Of a stretch of 64,000 bases of DNA, positions 34,922 to 44,695 are shown one piece after another. The position numbers and the translations under genes were made by a program. Position 1 is the stretch's first letter. Each line of letters opens with the position of its first letter. The notes beneath the pieces were generated by a model. It had not been told where the DNA came from. It did no database searches and worked only from the letters and a program-made list of their open reading frames with translations. This DNA comes from Acetobacter sp. DsW_063 (lineage in GTDB: Bacteria > Pseudomonadota > Alphaproteobacteria > Acetobacterales > Acetobacteraceae). The DNA is taken from contig NZ_JOPL01000050.1 of the NCBI RefSeq assembly GCF_002153745.1, forward strand, positions 1-64,000, written 5' to 3'.

Positions 34922-36835
34922 TCAACCGTCGAGGCGGGAGAACGCCCACCGGACGCCACGCGCCTGCTCGGCAGGGCGCGTCTCGGGGGGAGGCGGCTCC
35001 TCTGGAGTTGTGGTCAGCTTGTCGACGCCGTCCGGCGACTGGTCCTCCGCCCATTCGCCGGACGCTACGTTCGGGTCATGCAATTCCGCGGGCGGTGTTT
35101 CCAGAGCTTCCACAGTTTCCTGCGGCCAGCCTTCGGCGTCGTAATTATCGGCAACACTGGCCTCCGTGTACTCGCCGTAAGGTTCGTGATCTGTGGTATC
35201 AGGGTTGTCCGTCGTTTCGGCGTGCTCTACCGGCGGCGCGCCCTCTTCATGCGGCTCCGCGGCGACAGGCGTCTCGATATTCGGCGCCGCCTCGATCATG
35301 GCGGGGCGTACGACAATTTGCAGGGTCTTCGCGGGCGTGCGACCGCCCAGATAGACGCTTTCCTCGATCGACGAATACCCATCGCTGCGAAAACGCCAGG
35401 TCTCCGTTTCTGTCAGAAGGAGGATATCGGTTTCCTCAAGCTCCACGCGCACGCCGGGATGCAGGTGAAAGCGAAGTACGAACTCCGACGCAGGGCCTTC
35501 GCCGTCCAGGCGATCCTCGCCTCGTAAATCTCCGCCGTCCTGCGTCAGATACAGGCGGCGGCGATAGACGCCCGCTCCGGCATGAACATAGGCGTCGGAC
35601 GAAAGCTCCAGAAGATGATCCGCATCGAGCACAGCATGGTCACAGGCGACTTTTGGGCGCGATTCGAGGCGCCCGTCGCGGCCCCATCGCAACGCCGGGG
35701 TGGAGGGAAGTGACAGCACCGAATGCGCGGCAGCCTCGCGCAGCGCTTCGCTCCACCCCGGCAACGTGCTCGCGCCGCAGTTGACGATCAGTTGGGACCG
35801 GCCAGAGGACAGCTCGAAAGACAGCGCGCCAGCATGGGCGAGGGCGTCGAAGCCATGCGGTGCGGGAGAACCGCCATCAACGAACAGCAGCGTGTCACCC
35901 GCTGACAGGCGGACCAGTCGGCCTTCCGGAAGGCCGCGTGCGACGACATGGCCGCGCGGCAGTGCTCGCGCGATGATCGAATCGATGCGGGACGCGGGAT
36001 GCGGCCGCGTTCCGTTGAACAGGGCGAGCCGTCCGTCGCCATGCCGGAAGGCGCGCAGCACAGGCGTCATGCGATCCAGCGTGGCGGCCATCGTCGTCGG
36101 AATCGGGATGCGGGCGCTTTGCAGCATCACCCGCATCTCGGCGAGTTCCTGAAGCACGAGAAGCTGCGTTTCGGGACTGCGCGAGGCGTGGCAGCCATCG
36201 GACAGAGCCTGTTGCTCCAGTTCCGTATCGATCAGCTTCATGTAGCGGGCGAGAAACCCCGAGTGCTCCGGCAGCGCGATGGCGGCGGCCAACAGGCCCT
36301 TGAGCGCCTGAAACGCCGACCAGTCACGCCGGTCACCGGGAGCCAGCGCCACGACGGTCCGCGCTTCAAGCACGACTCTGGTCATCAGGTTCTTGCGGAA
36401 ATCCTCGTCCGCCGAGGCAGCGTAGAAATCGTAATGGCTGAGCCACGCTGCGACGCGCGCGCCGGTGACGGCGGGGTTTTGCAGCGGCGTTTCGCCGATC
36501 GGCTGCCCGAGCCATGTGGCGACCATTGCGCGCGCCTTGCTGCGCGCGGAATCGGTCCCAAGTTCTCGCAGATCGCGCAGCCAGGTAAAGCTTTGCAGCC
36601 AGTCACGGAATTCGTCGGGCCAGTCCGGCGCGGTCCAGCGACCGTGGCTCAGCGGACGCGTGACGCCGCGGTGCGAGGCGTGGCCACGCACCATCAACTC
36701 GCCTCCGGCTTCATCGCCCGTCCAAAGGTCGCGTACGGTGAGCGCGGGAGCGGAGGGAACCGAGCGCAGGCCGCCGAGCGGACCGAGCAGCGCGAGGGAA
36801 AGGCGCGCATCACGCGCCCAGCGGCCTAGGCCCAT
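34922..36835 (-). CDS. Heparinase II/III-like protein with acidic tail
   Basis: A 637-residue protein of the heparinase II/III-like group (alginate-lyase-like helical domain followed by a beta-sandwich domain). The helical part contains the WLSHYDFY and LKGLLAAAIALPEHSGFL stretch, and the beta part has LFNGTRPH, LFVDGGSPAPHGFDALAHAGALSFELS and NCGAST. In alphaproteobacteria a heparinase-like gene commonly sits next to rpe and rsmB, as here; its substrate is unknown. The last 110 residues are acidic and rich in Glu, Asp, Pro and Thr (HEEGAPPVEHAETTDN, EYTEASVADNYDAEG), resembling a disordered extension. The ATG at 36835 starts the family-like MGLGRWARDARL. Confidence 0.85.
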   Translation of the reverse strand: MGLGRWARDARLSLALLGPLGGLRSVPSAPALTVRDLWTGDEAGGELMVRGHASHRGVTRPLSHGRWTAPDWPDEFRDWLQSFTWLRDLRELGTDSARSKARAMVATWLGQPIGETPLQNPAVTGARVAAWLSHYDFYAASADEDFRKNLMTRVVLEARTVVALAPGDRRDWSAFQALKGLLAAAIALPEHSGFLARYMKLIDTELEQQALSDGCHASRSPETQLLVLQELAEMRVMLQSARIPIPTTMAATLDRMTPVLRAFRHGDGRLALFNGTRPHPASRIDSIIARALPRGHVVARGLPEGRLVRLSAGDTLLFVDGGSPAPHGFDALAHAGALSFELSSGRSQLIVNCGASTLPGWSEALREAAAHSVLSLPSTPALRWGRDGRLESRPKVACDHAVLDADHLLELSSDAYVHAGAGVYRRRLYLTQDGGDLRGEDRLDGEGPASEFVLRFHLHPGVRVELEETDILLLTETETWRFRSDGYSSIEESVYLGGRTPAKTLQIVVRPAMIEAAPNIETPVAAEPHEEGAPPVEHAETTDNPDTTDHEPYGEYTEASVADNYDAEGWPQETVEALETPPAELHDPNVASGEWAEDQSPDGVDKLTTTPEEPPPPETRPAEQARGVRWAFSRLDG

Positions 36836-37007
36836 GACGGACGCTCCCTTTCGGAACGGCGGACTATGCCCGGATTCCTGTCGATCCGGCTGGCCTTGCT
36901 ACCGAAGGGCGTGGGCCGTCTCCCGAAGGGGGCGGAGGCGATGATGTGCGGCGCAGCGTCGATGTGACGTGTGACGCAGGCGTTCAAGGTAATCAGCAGT
37001 CGGTTCC

Positions 37008-37673
37008 CTAGCTGGCCGATCGCAACGCACTTATGGCCGCTGCGTAGTCGTCTTGGCCGTACACCGCGCTGCCCGCGACCAGAAAATCTGCTCCGGCTTC
37101 GATAGCCATCGGCGCGGTGTCTTGATCGACGCCGCCGTCGACGCCGATCCTGATCGCTCGTCCGGATTTCTCGATCATCGAGCGGATTTCGCGAATTTTT
37201 CCAAGCTGGCTCTGCAGGAACTTCTGGCCGCCAAAGCCGGGGTTGACCGTCATGACAAGCACGATGTCGATGAGGTCGAGAATCTCGGACAGCGCTGAGG
37301 CCGGGGTCGCGGGGCAGATCGCGACCCCGGCTTTCTTGCCGAGCGCCTTGATCGTTTGCAGCGAGCGATGAACGTGTGGCCCACCTTCGATGTGGATGAC
37401 GATGTGGTCGGCGCCAGCCTCGGCGAAAGCCTGCAGATACGGATCGCACGGTTCGATCATCAGATGCACGTCGAACGGCAGATGCGAATGCGGCCGCAAC
37501 GCTTTTATGACGGCAGGGCCGAAGGAAATGTTCGGGACGAAGTGTCCGTCCATGACGTCGAGATGAATCCAGTCCGCTCCGGCGGCGTCAATCGCCGCCA
37601 CTTCTTCGCCAAGGCGAGCGAAATCGGCGGAGAGAATGCTGGGAGCGACGAGAAGCGGCGCGTTCTTTGTCAT
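37008..37673 (-). CDS. rpe: Ribulose-phosphate 3-epimerase
   Basis: A 221-residue TIM-barrel enzyme interconverting ribulose-5-phosphate and xylulose-5-phosphate in the pentose phosphate pathway. Metal and substrate residues lie in [47 protein letters not shown] and the phosphate site [11 protein letters not shown] followed by [10 protein letters not shown]. Acetic acid bacteria rely heavily on the pentose phosphate pathway. It heads a run with the heparinase-like and GT4 genes downstream; the gap to the heparinase gene is 172 bases. Confidence 0.97.
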   Translation of the reverse strand: MTKNAPLLVAPSILSADFARLGEEVAAIDAAGADWIHLDVMDGHFVPNISFGPAVIKALRPHSHLPFDVHLMIEPCDPYLQAFAEAGADHIVIHIEGGPHVHRSLQTIKALGKKAGVAICPATPASALSEILDLIDIVLVMTVNPGFGGQKFLQSQLGKIREIRSMIEKSGRAIRIGVDGGVDQDTAPMAIEAGADFLVAGSAVYGQDDYAAAISALRSAS

Positions 37674-37918
37674 CTTTGCTTTATCGGTAATCCCGAGGCG
37701 GCGCGCAACAGGTCTTCTGCGCGGTGGAGAAGGTCATGTTGGGGCTTTTTCGCCTTACTTCCGCCACATCCTGTTTTATCTGCGAGACTTTCGTTGGTTC
37801 GCACGGGCGTTGGGTAGGATAACGGCAGAACAGTTAACGTTCTTTAAGCGCATGCACATTCACGTCACCGTTCGTTGAGATATTTGTCGTGGAGTTTTCT
37901 GACTGGTTCGAGGGAACG

Positions 37919-39466
37919 TTACTGACGCACGGGAGGCCGCGCATGGACGCGGGCGAGTTCTTCCAGCGTGAAATCGATGGCCGCCGTCACGTCCGCGAAC
38001 TGATAGTTCTCGCTGTGGAGCGAACGTACGTTGTCGTCGACGCTGTCCTGCAGCGCTGGCGCCGTATCGACGATGTCCATGATCAGATCTTCAGGAAAAT
38101 AAACCGGGGCCGTGTCGTGCCCGGCCTGATCCATGACCCAGTGCGCCGGGCGGCGTTGGATCACGCGCCGGTTGGAATGCGTCACCCCCGGCGTCGACGT
38201 TGTCCAGCCAATCTTATGCTGCACCGACCCGTGATGGCAGATGTAGAAATCGGCGCGAGCCGCGAGGGCGATGGAGTTCAGGATCGACAAGTTACTCACG
38301 TCGATGACGCGCCCTGCGTAGGCGGGCGTCTCGGTTTCGACCGCGCGGAGAATCGCGGCGACCTCCTCCGCGTCCCGCGCGGCGGTTTGGAGTGACTTGG
38401 CGCTCTCCTGCGCGATCAGATCTTCGCAATCATTTTCCGCCGGGAGAGCAGAGAGAGTGGCGCTGCGCTTGCGAACGTCTTCTGCGATGGAATGTCCGTC
38501 GAGAAGAGTGACCGCATTCGGCCAGATCGCGAGGAGTCGGCCAATGAGGCCCGTAAGAAATTCGCGCTGGTTGACCGGGGTTCTGTCGCGAGTCCTGACG
38601 CTGACCCAAACGATTGGGTGCCGTCCTTCAAGACGAGCCGCCAGCGCGCTGGCGCCGTCCGTAGCGATCGCGTCCCTCGCCGATCGCAGCAGGGCGGCGC
38701 GCGTCTGCGGGTCTATCTGCGTCGAGCCAAAGCAGAACAGGGCCCGCCCGGGTGCGTTCGGCATCGCATAGTGGGCTGGGCGTTCCACCGGCCAGTGCGC
38801 GATGTCCGGGACCAGCAGTCCGATATCGCCAAGGGGTTCGAAAAACGTGACGGTGGTCGGTGGTGGCGTCCGGCGCGACAATCCTGCGGCTTCACGTAGG
38901 GCCGGAAGCTGGTTCCACAGCATATGTGCGAAATTGGGATCGCCGCAAACGGCGGCGACGTTGGTCGCAGGGCGAACAGGCTGCCACTCCTCCGTCGCGA
39001 ATATCGCGATCGCATCTTCAGCTTCTTCAGGGGAGATCGTCCACGTGCGCGTTCCGAAATTCAGGCCGCATCGCAGGGACGGCATGAGGATCGTGTTCAG
39101 GGGAAAGCCTTCGCCCAGATTGCTTGCGCAAAGCAGCAGATCCGGCGCGTCGGGGAAGCGGAAGACCGTCTTTTGTCCGCAGACCGATTTTCTTGCAGTC
39201 ACTGTGATGGCGTCGCCGGACCTGATCATGCAGGCGGTAACGGGAGACGGGATGCGAAAGAAGCGGCTTTCGAACAACTCTCGCTGATACCAGCGCAAGA
39301 CGCGTTCGGATGGCGCCGCCTGCCGGGCATCGATGTAATTGATCAGGGTTCCGACATGCGGCGCATGCGTGATCATGGCCCGCCACGTGCGCCGCCCTTC
39401 CACCGTATCGATGTGGTGAATGGTGAACGGGGCGAGCGGCTTCGTTGAGAGATCGTCTTCCGTCAT
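37919..39466 (-). CDS. Uncharacterised protein, possibly GT61-like glycosyltransferase
   Basis: A 515-residue protein I cannot name with confidence. Two segments resemble family GT61 (DUF563) glycosyltransferases: NFAHMLWNQLPALREA recalls the N-[YF]-x-H-W...LP block, and ADFYICHHGSVQHKIGW recalls the HG(A/S) motif near the C-terminus. A middle VWVSVRTRDRTPVNQREFL region fits the donor domain. No signal peptide or membrane span is evident, so it would be cytoplasmic. It lies between rsmB and rpe on the same strand; it starts 48 bases after the rsmB stop, so it may share that transcript. Confidence 0.55.
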   Translation of the reverse strand: MTEDDLSTKPLAPFTIHHIDTVEGRRTWRAMITHAPHVGTLINYIDARQAAPSERVLRWYQRELFESRFFRIPSPVTACMIRSGDAITVTARKSVCGQKTVFRFPDAPDLLLCASNLGEGFPLNTILMPSLRCGLNFGTRTWTISPEEAEDAIAIFATEEWQPVRPATNVAAVCGDPNFAHMLWNQLPALREAAGLSRRTPPPTTVTFFEPLGDIGLLVPDIAHWPVERPAHYAMPNAPGRALFCFGSTQIDPQTRAALLRSARDAIATDGASALAARLEGRHPIVWVSVRTRDRTPVNQREFLTGLIGRLLAIWPNAVTLLDGHSIAEDVRKRSATLSALPAENDCEDLIAQESAKSLQTAARDAEEVAAILRAVETETPAYAGRVIDVSNLSILNSIALAARADFYICHHGSVQHKIGWTTSTPGVTHSNRRVIQRRPAHWVMDQAGHDTAPVYFPEDLIMDIVDTAPALQDSVDDNVRSLHSENYQFADVTAAIDFTLEELARVHARPPVRQ

Positions 39467-39514
39467 GTCGGCTCTCGATTCGTCAGCGTAGTGTACGGCG
39501 GCGCCCCGGTCACG

Positions 39515-40870
39515 TTACGCCGGGCGGATGAAGCGCGCGGCGAAGAAGCCGTCCATGCCTCCCAGTTCGGGCCACAGACCGGGATGCGTCCGCAGCCACC
39601 CTTCGGGCGTCAGGGCTTCGGGAATGTCGGCCAGTTCGGACGGCTGGAAAGGATCGGCGGTGAAGCCGATGCGCAGGGCGGCGGCGGCGCGGTCCGGCCC
39701 TTCTTCCTTTTGGAGAGAACACACGGCGTAGACCAGACGGCCTCCCGGCTTCAGCATCTGGAATGCCGCAGCAAGCAGAGCGTCCTGCCCTTCGGTCAGG
39801 GCCTCCAGATCGCGAGGCCGCTTGATCCACAACGCGTCCGGGTGACGACGACCAGTGCCGGTGGCAGAGCACGGGGCGTCGAGCAGGATGGCGTCGAGCG
39901 GGGCATCGGGCGTCCACGCAGTGGCGTCCGCGCAGATCGTGGTCACGTCCAGCTTGAGGCGGACGATATTTTCCTTGAAACGCTCCAGACGCGCCGGATC
40001 ACGTTCGACAGCTGTGACCACTGCGCCAGCGTTGGCAAGCTGCGCGGTCTTGCCCCCGGGCGCGGCGCACAGATCGGCGACCCGCTCCCCCGGCTGAACC
40101 GCGAGCAGACGCGCGGGCAGCGCGGCGGCGGCGTCCTGCACCCAGAACGTACCTTCGTCAAAACCCGGAAGCGTCGTGACGCGCGTTCCGGCGGGCAGGC
40201 GCCAGGAGCCCGTAGGCAGTCGCTCGGCTTCGGGGGGCGCTTCCGCATCCGGGCGGACGGAAATGTCCAGCGGCGCTTCATGCGCCAGTCCGCGCGCGAT
40301 CGCCCTGGCCACGCCCGGTCCAAGATGCTTCCACGACGTCCACAGCCATGGCGGGATGTCCAGACGTTCCTGATCGAGTCCTTCGAGAACCGCCGGCCCC
40401 TGTGTCGCAACGCGCCGCAGCACGGCGTTGGCGAGCCCGGCGAAGGGTGCAAGACCGCGTCGCCGCAGGAGGTCGACCGTGGTGCCTACGGCGGCGTGCG
40501 GCGGTGTCTCAAGATACAGCAACTGCGCAGCGCCGAGCAGCAACGCTGCGCGCACCGGTTCTGGCGGCTCCTTGCGCAGGAAAGGCTCCAGCGCCGTCGT
40601 CAGAGTCCCAAGATGACGCAGCGCGGCCGCCGCCAGACGGTGGGCTGCGGCCCGGTCGCGCGTGTCAGCGGCGCGCGCCTCGGGCGAGCGCGACAGGGTT
40701 GTCTCCAACATGCGCCGGTTCTCGATCACGCCGCGCAGGATATCGAACGCGATGTCGCGTGTCGGGTCCGACGACGCCACAGGACGTTCGGCGGCCGAGG
40801 AGGCGCCGCGTTTTGTGCGGCCACGTGACGCCGATCGGGCGGCCGGTTTGGGGTTTGACGGAATGTTCAT
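39515..40870 (-). CDS. rsmB: 16S rRNA (cytosine-967-C5)-methyltransferase
   Basis: A 451-residue RsmB/Fmu-type methyltransferase: an N-terminal NusB-like RNA-binding domain (residues 40-165, DIAFDILRGVIENRRMLE) and a C-terminal SAM-dependent catalytic domain. Visible are the SAM site CAAPGGKTAQLA, the first catalytic cysteine in DAPCSATGTGRRHP and the second in YAVCSLQKEE. The ATG at 40870 leads into a basic, disordered N-terminus; a start at 40966 would add 32 residues of no family character. The protein starts divergently from the unknown gene at 40987. Confidence 0.95.
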   Translation of the reverse strand: MNIPSNPKPAARSASRGRTKRGASSAAERPVASSDPTRDIAFDILRGVIENRRMLETTLSRSPEARAADTRDRAAAHRLAAAALRHLGTLTTALEPFLRKEPPEPVRAALLLGAAQLLYLETPPHAAVGTTVDLLRRRGLAPFAGLANAVLRRVATQGPAVLEGLDQERLDIPPWLWTSWKHLGPGVARAIARGLAHEAPLDISVRPDAEAPPEAERLPTGSWRLPAGTRVTTLPGFDEGTFWVQDAAAALPARLLAVQPGERVADLCAAPGGKTAQLANAGAVVTAVERDPARLERFKENIVRLKLDVTTICADATAWTPDAPLDAILLDAPCSATGTGRRHPDALWIKRPRDLEALTEGQDALLAAAFQMLKPGGRLVYAVCSLQKEEGPDRAAAALRIGFTADPFQPSELADIPEALTPEGWLRTHPGLWPELGGMDGFFAARFIRPA

Positions 40871-40986
40871 CGTTTCCGGTTTGAATGCTCGCTGGCCGAC
40901 GACATGACACGTCATCCGTCCCGGCGCCAGCCGTTTACGCCGCAACACCGGCATCCGTAGCCGCAAGCAGGATCACAGCCCGGACC

Positions 40987-42030
40987 ATGGAGACCCGCTT
41001 CGAGCAGCACCTAGTCCCTTATCCCGGTGCTTTCGTGGCGTTCGCGGGGCTGGCCGTCACGGCGGCCTCATCTGCAGGAACGTATTTCCTTCCGACGACC
41101 AGCCCGCTGATCGGCGGCGTCGCCGTGCGGGCGCAGTCGGGAGGAGCGCTGGACGCTCTCGCCCTGAATGTTTTCGGGACCGGCGTGCTGGTTGTGCCCG
41201 CTGATTGTATCGATGATTTCGGCTTTCGAGTGAGCGTGTTTGACCGTGCGCTATTGCAGGGAGTGTCGGGATTGCGGCGGGTGACGTCCGGTCTCGTGAT
41301 GCGTGAAACGTTGCGTGCCGCAGCAGCAGGGTTCGCCGGTCGGGAAGCCCAGACGCTCGCCCGCGCTGTGGCGCCGGAAATGACCCGGCGCAGGGTCGAA
41401 CTGCGCCGGCGCCTCGTCTCCCATGCGGCGGGTTGGATGATCGACCCGAGGGTGTTTCGATGGCTCGCAGGGGTGCTGGTGGAAGCGGGAATGGCGAGCC
41501 TGATTGGCGCTGGGGCCGACTTCCTTGCGCCTGAATCCGCGTCGCCGCCCCGTTTGACCCTGTTGCGGGATACCGTCGCGACGCTCCCGGAGGCGCTGCC
41601 TGACGACAGGGGCGAGGCGATTCGTCGCCGTTTGTGCAATGTCGCAAAGGCGGCGCTTGGACGTATCGAGGCGATGTATGACACGCTGCGCGACCTTGTT
41701 GCGTCGCAAGGCATGATCGCGGCCTATCGCGATGCTGCGCCGCAACTCTTTGCTGATTTGTCGACGCTGCGCGGCTGGACAAGATTTTGCCTGTTGGCAA
41801 GGGAGATCTCGCACTCTCCATCGCGGTCCCATGCGTTGGGCGATCTCGTCGCTCTGGCGCAGCTTCTCACACACAAAAAAGATCTGACGGGCGACGAGGC
41901 GTTTCTCGCCAACGCGTTGCGCCCGGGATTGTCAGACTGGCCCCCGGAAACTGACCACACTGTCTATGCGATGTCGCGCAACGAAAGAATCCTGAGGGCG
42001 GAAATTATGCTGGAGGTCGGAAATATCTAG
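40987..42030 (+). CDS. Unknown protein, first gene of an unexplained pair
   Basis: A 347-residue protein that I cannot assign. The first 110 residues contain short hydrophobic stretches (GAFVAFAGLAVTAASSAG, GGALDALALNVFGTGVLVV); the rest is helical, arginine- and leucine-rich (LARAVAPEMTRRRVELRRRL). The ATG at 40987 is the first after non-family leader sequence; an upstream start at 40885 would add 34 residues. It ends one base before the ATG of the next unknown gene (TAG, G, ATG), so the two form a transcription unit. Codon usage is like the neighbours, arguing for a real gene. Confidence 0.6.
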   Translation: METRFEQHLVPYPGAFVAFAGLAVTAASSAGTYFLPTTSPLIGGVAVRAQSGGALDALALNVFGTGVLVVPADCIDDFGFRVSVFDRALLQGVSGLRRVTSGLVMRETLRAAAAGFAGREAQTLARAVAPEMTRRRVELRRRLVSHAAGWMIDPRVFRWLAGVLVEAGMASLIGAGADFLAPESASPPRLTLLRDTVATLPEALPDDRGEAIRRRLCNVAKAALGRIEAMYDTLRDLVASQGMIAAYRDAAPQLFADLSTLRGWTRFCLLAREISHSPSRSHALGDLVALAQLLTHKKDLTGDEAFLANALRPGLSDWPPETDHTVYAMSRNERILRAEIMLEVGNI

Positions 42031-42031
42031 G

Positions 42032-43264
42032 ATGAAACTCGCCTCCGGGCGCGACAGCAAAAGCCACGTCCCCGACATGCCAGACCATGCCGGGGCGAGC
42101 GCGTCCGGTTTGTTGTTCAGACCGCTCTGGCCGCTTCTTACTTCGCTGGAGCGGTGGCGCGCGGAAGCTCCTTGCGCTGTGCCGGATACGCTATTGAATC
42201 CTTTGAAAATCTGGATTTTTGATTGCTATCCGGATGCGGATATTGTCGAGCGTCTTATCAGCCATGGCGCTGGGGAGCGGCTTCCGCCACGCGATCCTCT
42301 GACCGAGCCGGAGCGGGCTGATCCACTTGAATGCGCGACGGCAATGTTGTGGGCGCGCGCGGCGGAGGTCCTCTCTCGCCCGATCCCGCCGATCGTGTTG
42401 ACCGAAATCGCAGCAGCGTCGCATCTCGACGAAGCGCAGGTAACGGAGTTGGTCGCGCCACTCGCAGCCATCTACCGGCACGCGTCGTTGTTGTGCGTGC
42501 AGTGCGCCGATCCAGTGCCTGCCCGTCCATCGTCCGTCGCGTTGCGAGAGGCGCTGACCGAAATCGTTGCAGAGGGTGAACTGGCGTGGCGGTTCGGCCT
42601 TCTGTTGCTGCTGACCGGGCGGATTGACATCGACGTAGCGCTTCCCACCGCGCGCACTGTTGCTTTGGCTACGACGGATCAGGGGCTGCATCTCGACATC
42701 TGCGATCAGGCGCTGGCGGCTGTCTTCGACATCATGGAGACGCGTTGCGAATGTCTTCGGCGGGAGATCGAGAATCTTCGACCGGCACGCCGGACCGATC
42801 GTAGACCGTTGATCTGGATGGACGTTCCAGAGTTCGCGGCAGTTTCGGTGTTGATCCGGTTTTCCAGTCGATGCGGTCTTCACATGGGGGCCGCGGCGCA
42901 GTTGAAGCACGCCGCCGCGCGTCTGGCTTACACACAGTTCGTTTTTTTGGTCGAGGAAGATTTGCTTATTTCGTGGCCTGATGGCGCGTGGCCAGATAGC
43001 CTCATGACCGTGTTTGAGCGGGGCGTGCGGCGGTTGCGCAATCTTGCCTCTCTTGGTGCGTGTTTCACACATCTGACTGATTTCCGGCCTCTCGTGGAGC
43101 GCCTCGCGTCTCACTACCTTGGAGATATGTCGATAGGGCTGAACACGGTTGAGCGCGTGCGCGTGGCGGAAACTCTGCTCGATGTGACGGCGCGCCTGCC
43201 GACCCGGTCCGGTGTGGCGTCAGTGACGTCGGGCGCTCGCGCTCATGGTTCGCGCGGGCGTTGA
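42032..43264 (+). CDS. Unknown protein, second gene of an unexplained pair
   Basis: A 410-residue protein without a recognised family. It is largely helical, cysteine-containing (LLCVQCADP, CECLRREIE), has no signal peptide and no long membrane segment. The C-terminus is low complexity (SGARAHGSRGR). The ATG lies one base after the stop of the preceding unknown gene. The last 45 bases overlap the end of the convergent sensor kinase gene. Together the pair may be a small functional unit, but no known system matches. Confidence 0.6.
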   Translation: MKLASGRDSKSHVPDMPDHAGASASGLLFRPLWPLLTSLERWRAEAPCAVPDTLLNPLKIWIFDCYPDADIVERLISHGAGERLPPRDPLTEPERADPLECATAMLWARAAEVLSRPIPPIVLTEIAAASHLDEAQVTELVAPLAAIYRHASLLCVQCADPVPARPSSVALREALTEIVAEGELAWRFGLLLLLTGRIDIDVALPTARTVALATTDQGLHLDICDQALAAVFDIMETRCECLRREIENLRPARRTDRRPLIWMDVPEFAAVSVLIRFSSRCGLHMGAAAQLKHAAARLAYTQFVFLVEEDLLISWPDGAWPDSLMTVFERGVRRLRNLASLGACFTHLTDFRPLVERLASHYLGDMSIGLNTVERVRVAETLLDVTARLPTRSGVASVTSGARAHGSRGR

Positions 43265-44695
43265 CGGCGCCTGAAGATCGGGGAACGTGATGCGGGCGAG
43301 AAATCCTCGGGTCGTTCCGGGAATTGGCGAGATGAGATCGAGGCGTGCGTTCATTTGGGCTGCTATGGTGGTCGCGATGGCGAGCCCGAGGCCGCTGCCG
43401 GGACTTTCATGGCGACCGCGAACGAACGGCGTTTCGATGCCAGCAAGCAGATCCGGGGTCAACGCTGCGCAATCGTTGATGATTTCGACGACATTGCTTG
43501 CCGCGAGTATGATAGTGACGGTCGGCCCTCCGTCGGCTGGGGGTTGACCATAACTGAGAGCGTTTTCGATCAGGTTGCGAAAAAGCAGACCTGCCGCGTC
43601 CAGATCGCCCTCTACCATCATCCGGCGGGATACGCCGGGTTGAAACCGGATGCGGGCGGGTGTGCGATTGTCGCCGCGCCCGTCGCGCCGCTCCAGTTCC
43701 TCCGATACAAACGCCACCAGATCGACCACGTCGAAACGATCCCGTCGCAAGGCGACACCCGACCATGCGCGAGAAAGCTGCAGCAGTTTATCGGTGATGC
43801 CGCCCAGACGCCGAACCTGTGCAATCAAGGTTTCAATTCCAGGTGTCGCGTCGGTCGGAGCCCGTGGTGCGCCCTCCAACTCCATCCGATTGGCATGAAG
43901 CGTTTGCAGCAACTGGGCCTGTGCGAGGATGGCTCCGATCGGGTTGCGTAATTCGTGCGCAGCGTTGGCGGCGAAAGCGCGTTCCGCCGACAGCGCCTTG
44001 TCCAGCCGGTGGAGCAGCAGGTTCACAGCGTTCTGGATGGCGGTCAGTTCGACAGGAAGATCCGGGGCGGAGACGGGATCGAGATAACCACCGCCGCGCC
44101 GCCGCAATTCGGCGCCAAGCGTGTCGACAGGCCGCAGGCCGCGCCGGACGATCCAGCGTACGAGAAGCCATACGACCGGCGCGAGAAAGAGGATCGGCAG
44201 GGTGGCGATGACGATGGCGCGATGGACGGCCTCAAGGCGGTGGAAGGATGGTTCGGCGACCAGAACGCCGTGCTGCTTGTCGGGGGAAAGGCTGACGAAA
44301 ACGCGGAAATGCGGGCGGTCGTAAAAACCTGGGACAGGCGGCGTGACGAGGGGCTCTTCCGGCGCATTCTGGGAGCGCAGGATAACGCGACCAGCAGCAT
44401 CTGTGACCTGATAGGCGAGGGCGCGTGGACCGATCCCCGGCAAAATCGCGATCTGAGGGCCGTCCGGTCGTGTTGGCGTGAAGGCGACGATAAAGACAAG
44501 CCGCTCCGCCACCTCACGGAGGGAATCGTCCAGACGCTCGGTCACCTCGAAACGGGTGAACGCCGCCAGCGCCAGAGCGAGCACGAGCAGCGACCCCAGC
44601 ACCGCCGCTGTGACCCCTCCCACTATGTGGGCGGACAGACTCCACGAGCCGTGGGCATCCGGACTTTCTGGCGTATGGATTTCAGGGATCGGCAA
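43220..44695 (-). CDS. Sensor histidine kinase
   Basis: A 491-residue membrane-bound kinase: first span near 24-48, periplasmic sensor region (about 50-160), second span near 163-185 (PILFLAPVVWLLVRWIV), HAMP-like linker, dimerisation domain with the phosphorylated histidine near residue 245 in FAANAAHELRNPIGAI, and an ATPase domain with NLIENALSYG (N box) and GSGLGLAIA (G box). It is the QseC/PhoQ-like class. Its start overlaps the stop of the response regulator gene by 14 bases, so they are one operon. The stimulus is unknown. Confidence 0.93.
   Translation of the reverse strand: MPIPEIHTPESPDAHGSWSLSAHIVGGVTAAVLGSLLVLALALAAFTRFEVTERLDDSLREVAERLVFIVAFTPTRPDGPQIAILPGIGPRALAYQVTDAAGRVILRSQNAPEEPLVTPPVPGFYDRPHFRVFVSLSPDKQHGVLVAEPSFHRLEAVHRAIVIATLPILFLAPVVWLLVRWIVRRGLRPVDTLGAELRRRGGGYLDPVSAPDLPVELTAIQNAVNLLLHRLDKALSAERAFAANAAHELRNPIGAILAQAQLLQTLHANRMELEGAPRAPTDATPGIETLIAQVRRLGGITDKLLQLSRAWSGVALRRDRFDVVDLVAFVSEELERRDGRGDNRTPARIRFQPGVSRRMMVEGDLDAAGLLFRNLIENALSYGQPPADGGPTVTIILAASNVVEIINDCAALTPDLLAGIETPFVRGRHESPGSGLGLAIATTIAAQMNARLDLISPIPGTTRGFLARITFPDLQAPSTPARTMSASARRH

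Noticed and set aside
39491-40828. 445-codon frame antisense to rsmB
   Set aside because: Typical GC-rich antisense shadow with biased composition (Arg/Gly) and no domain.
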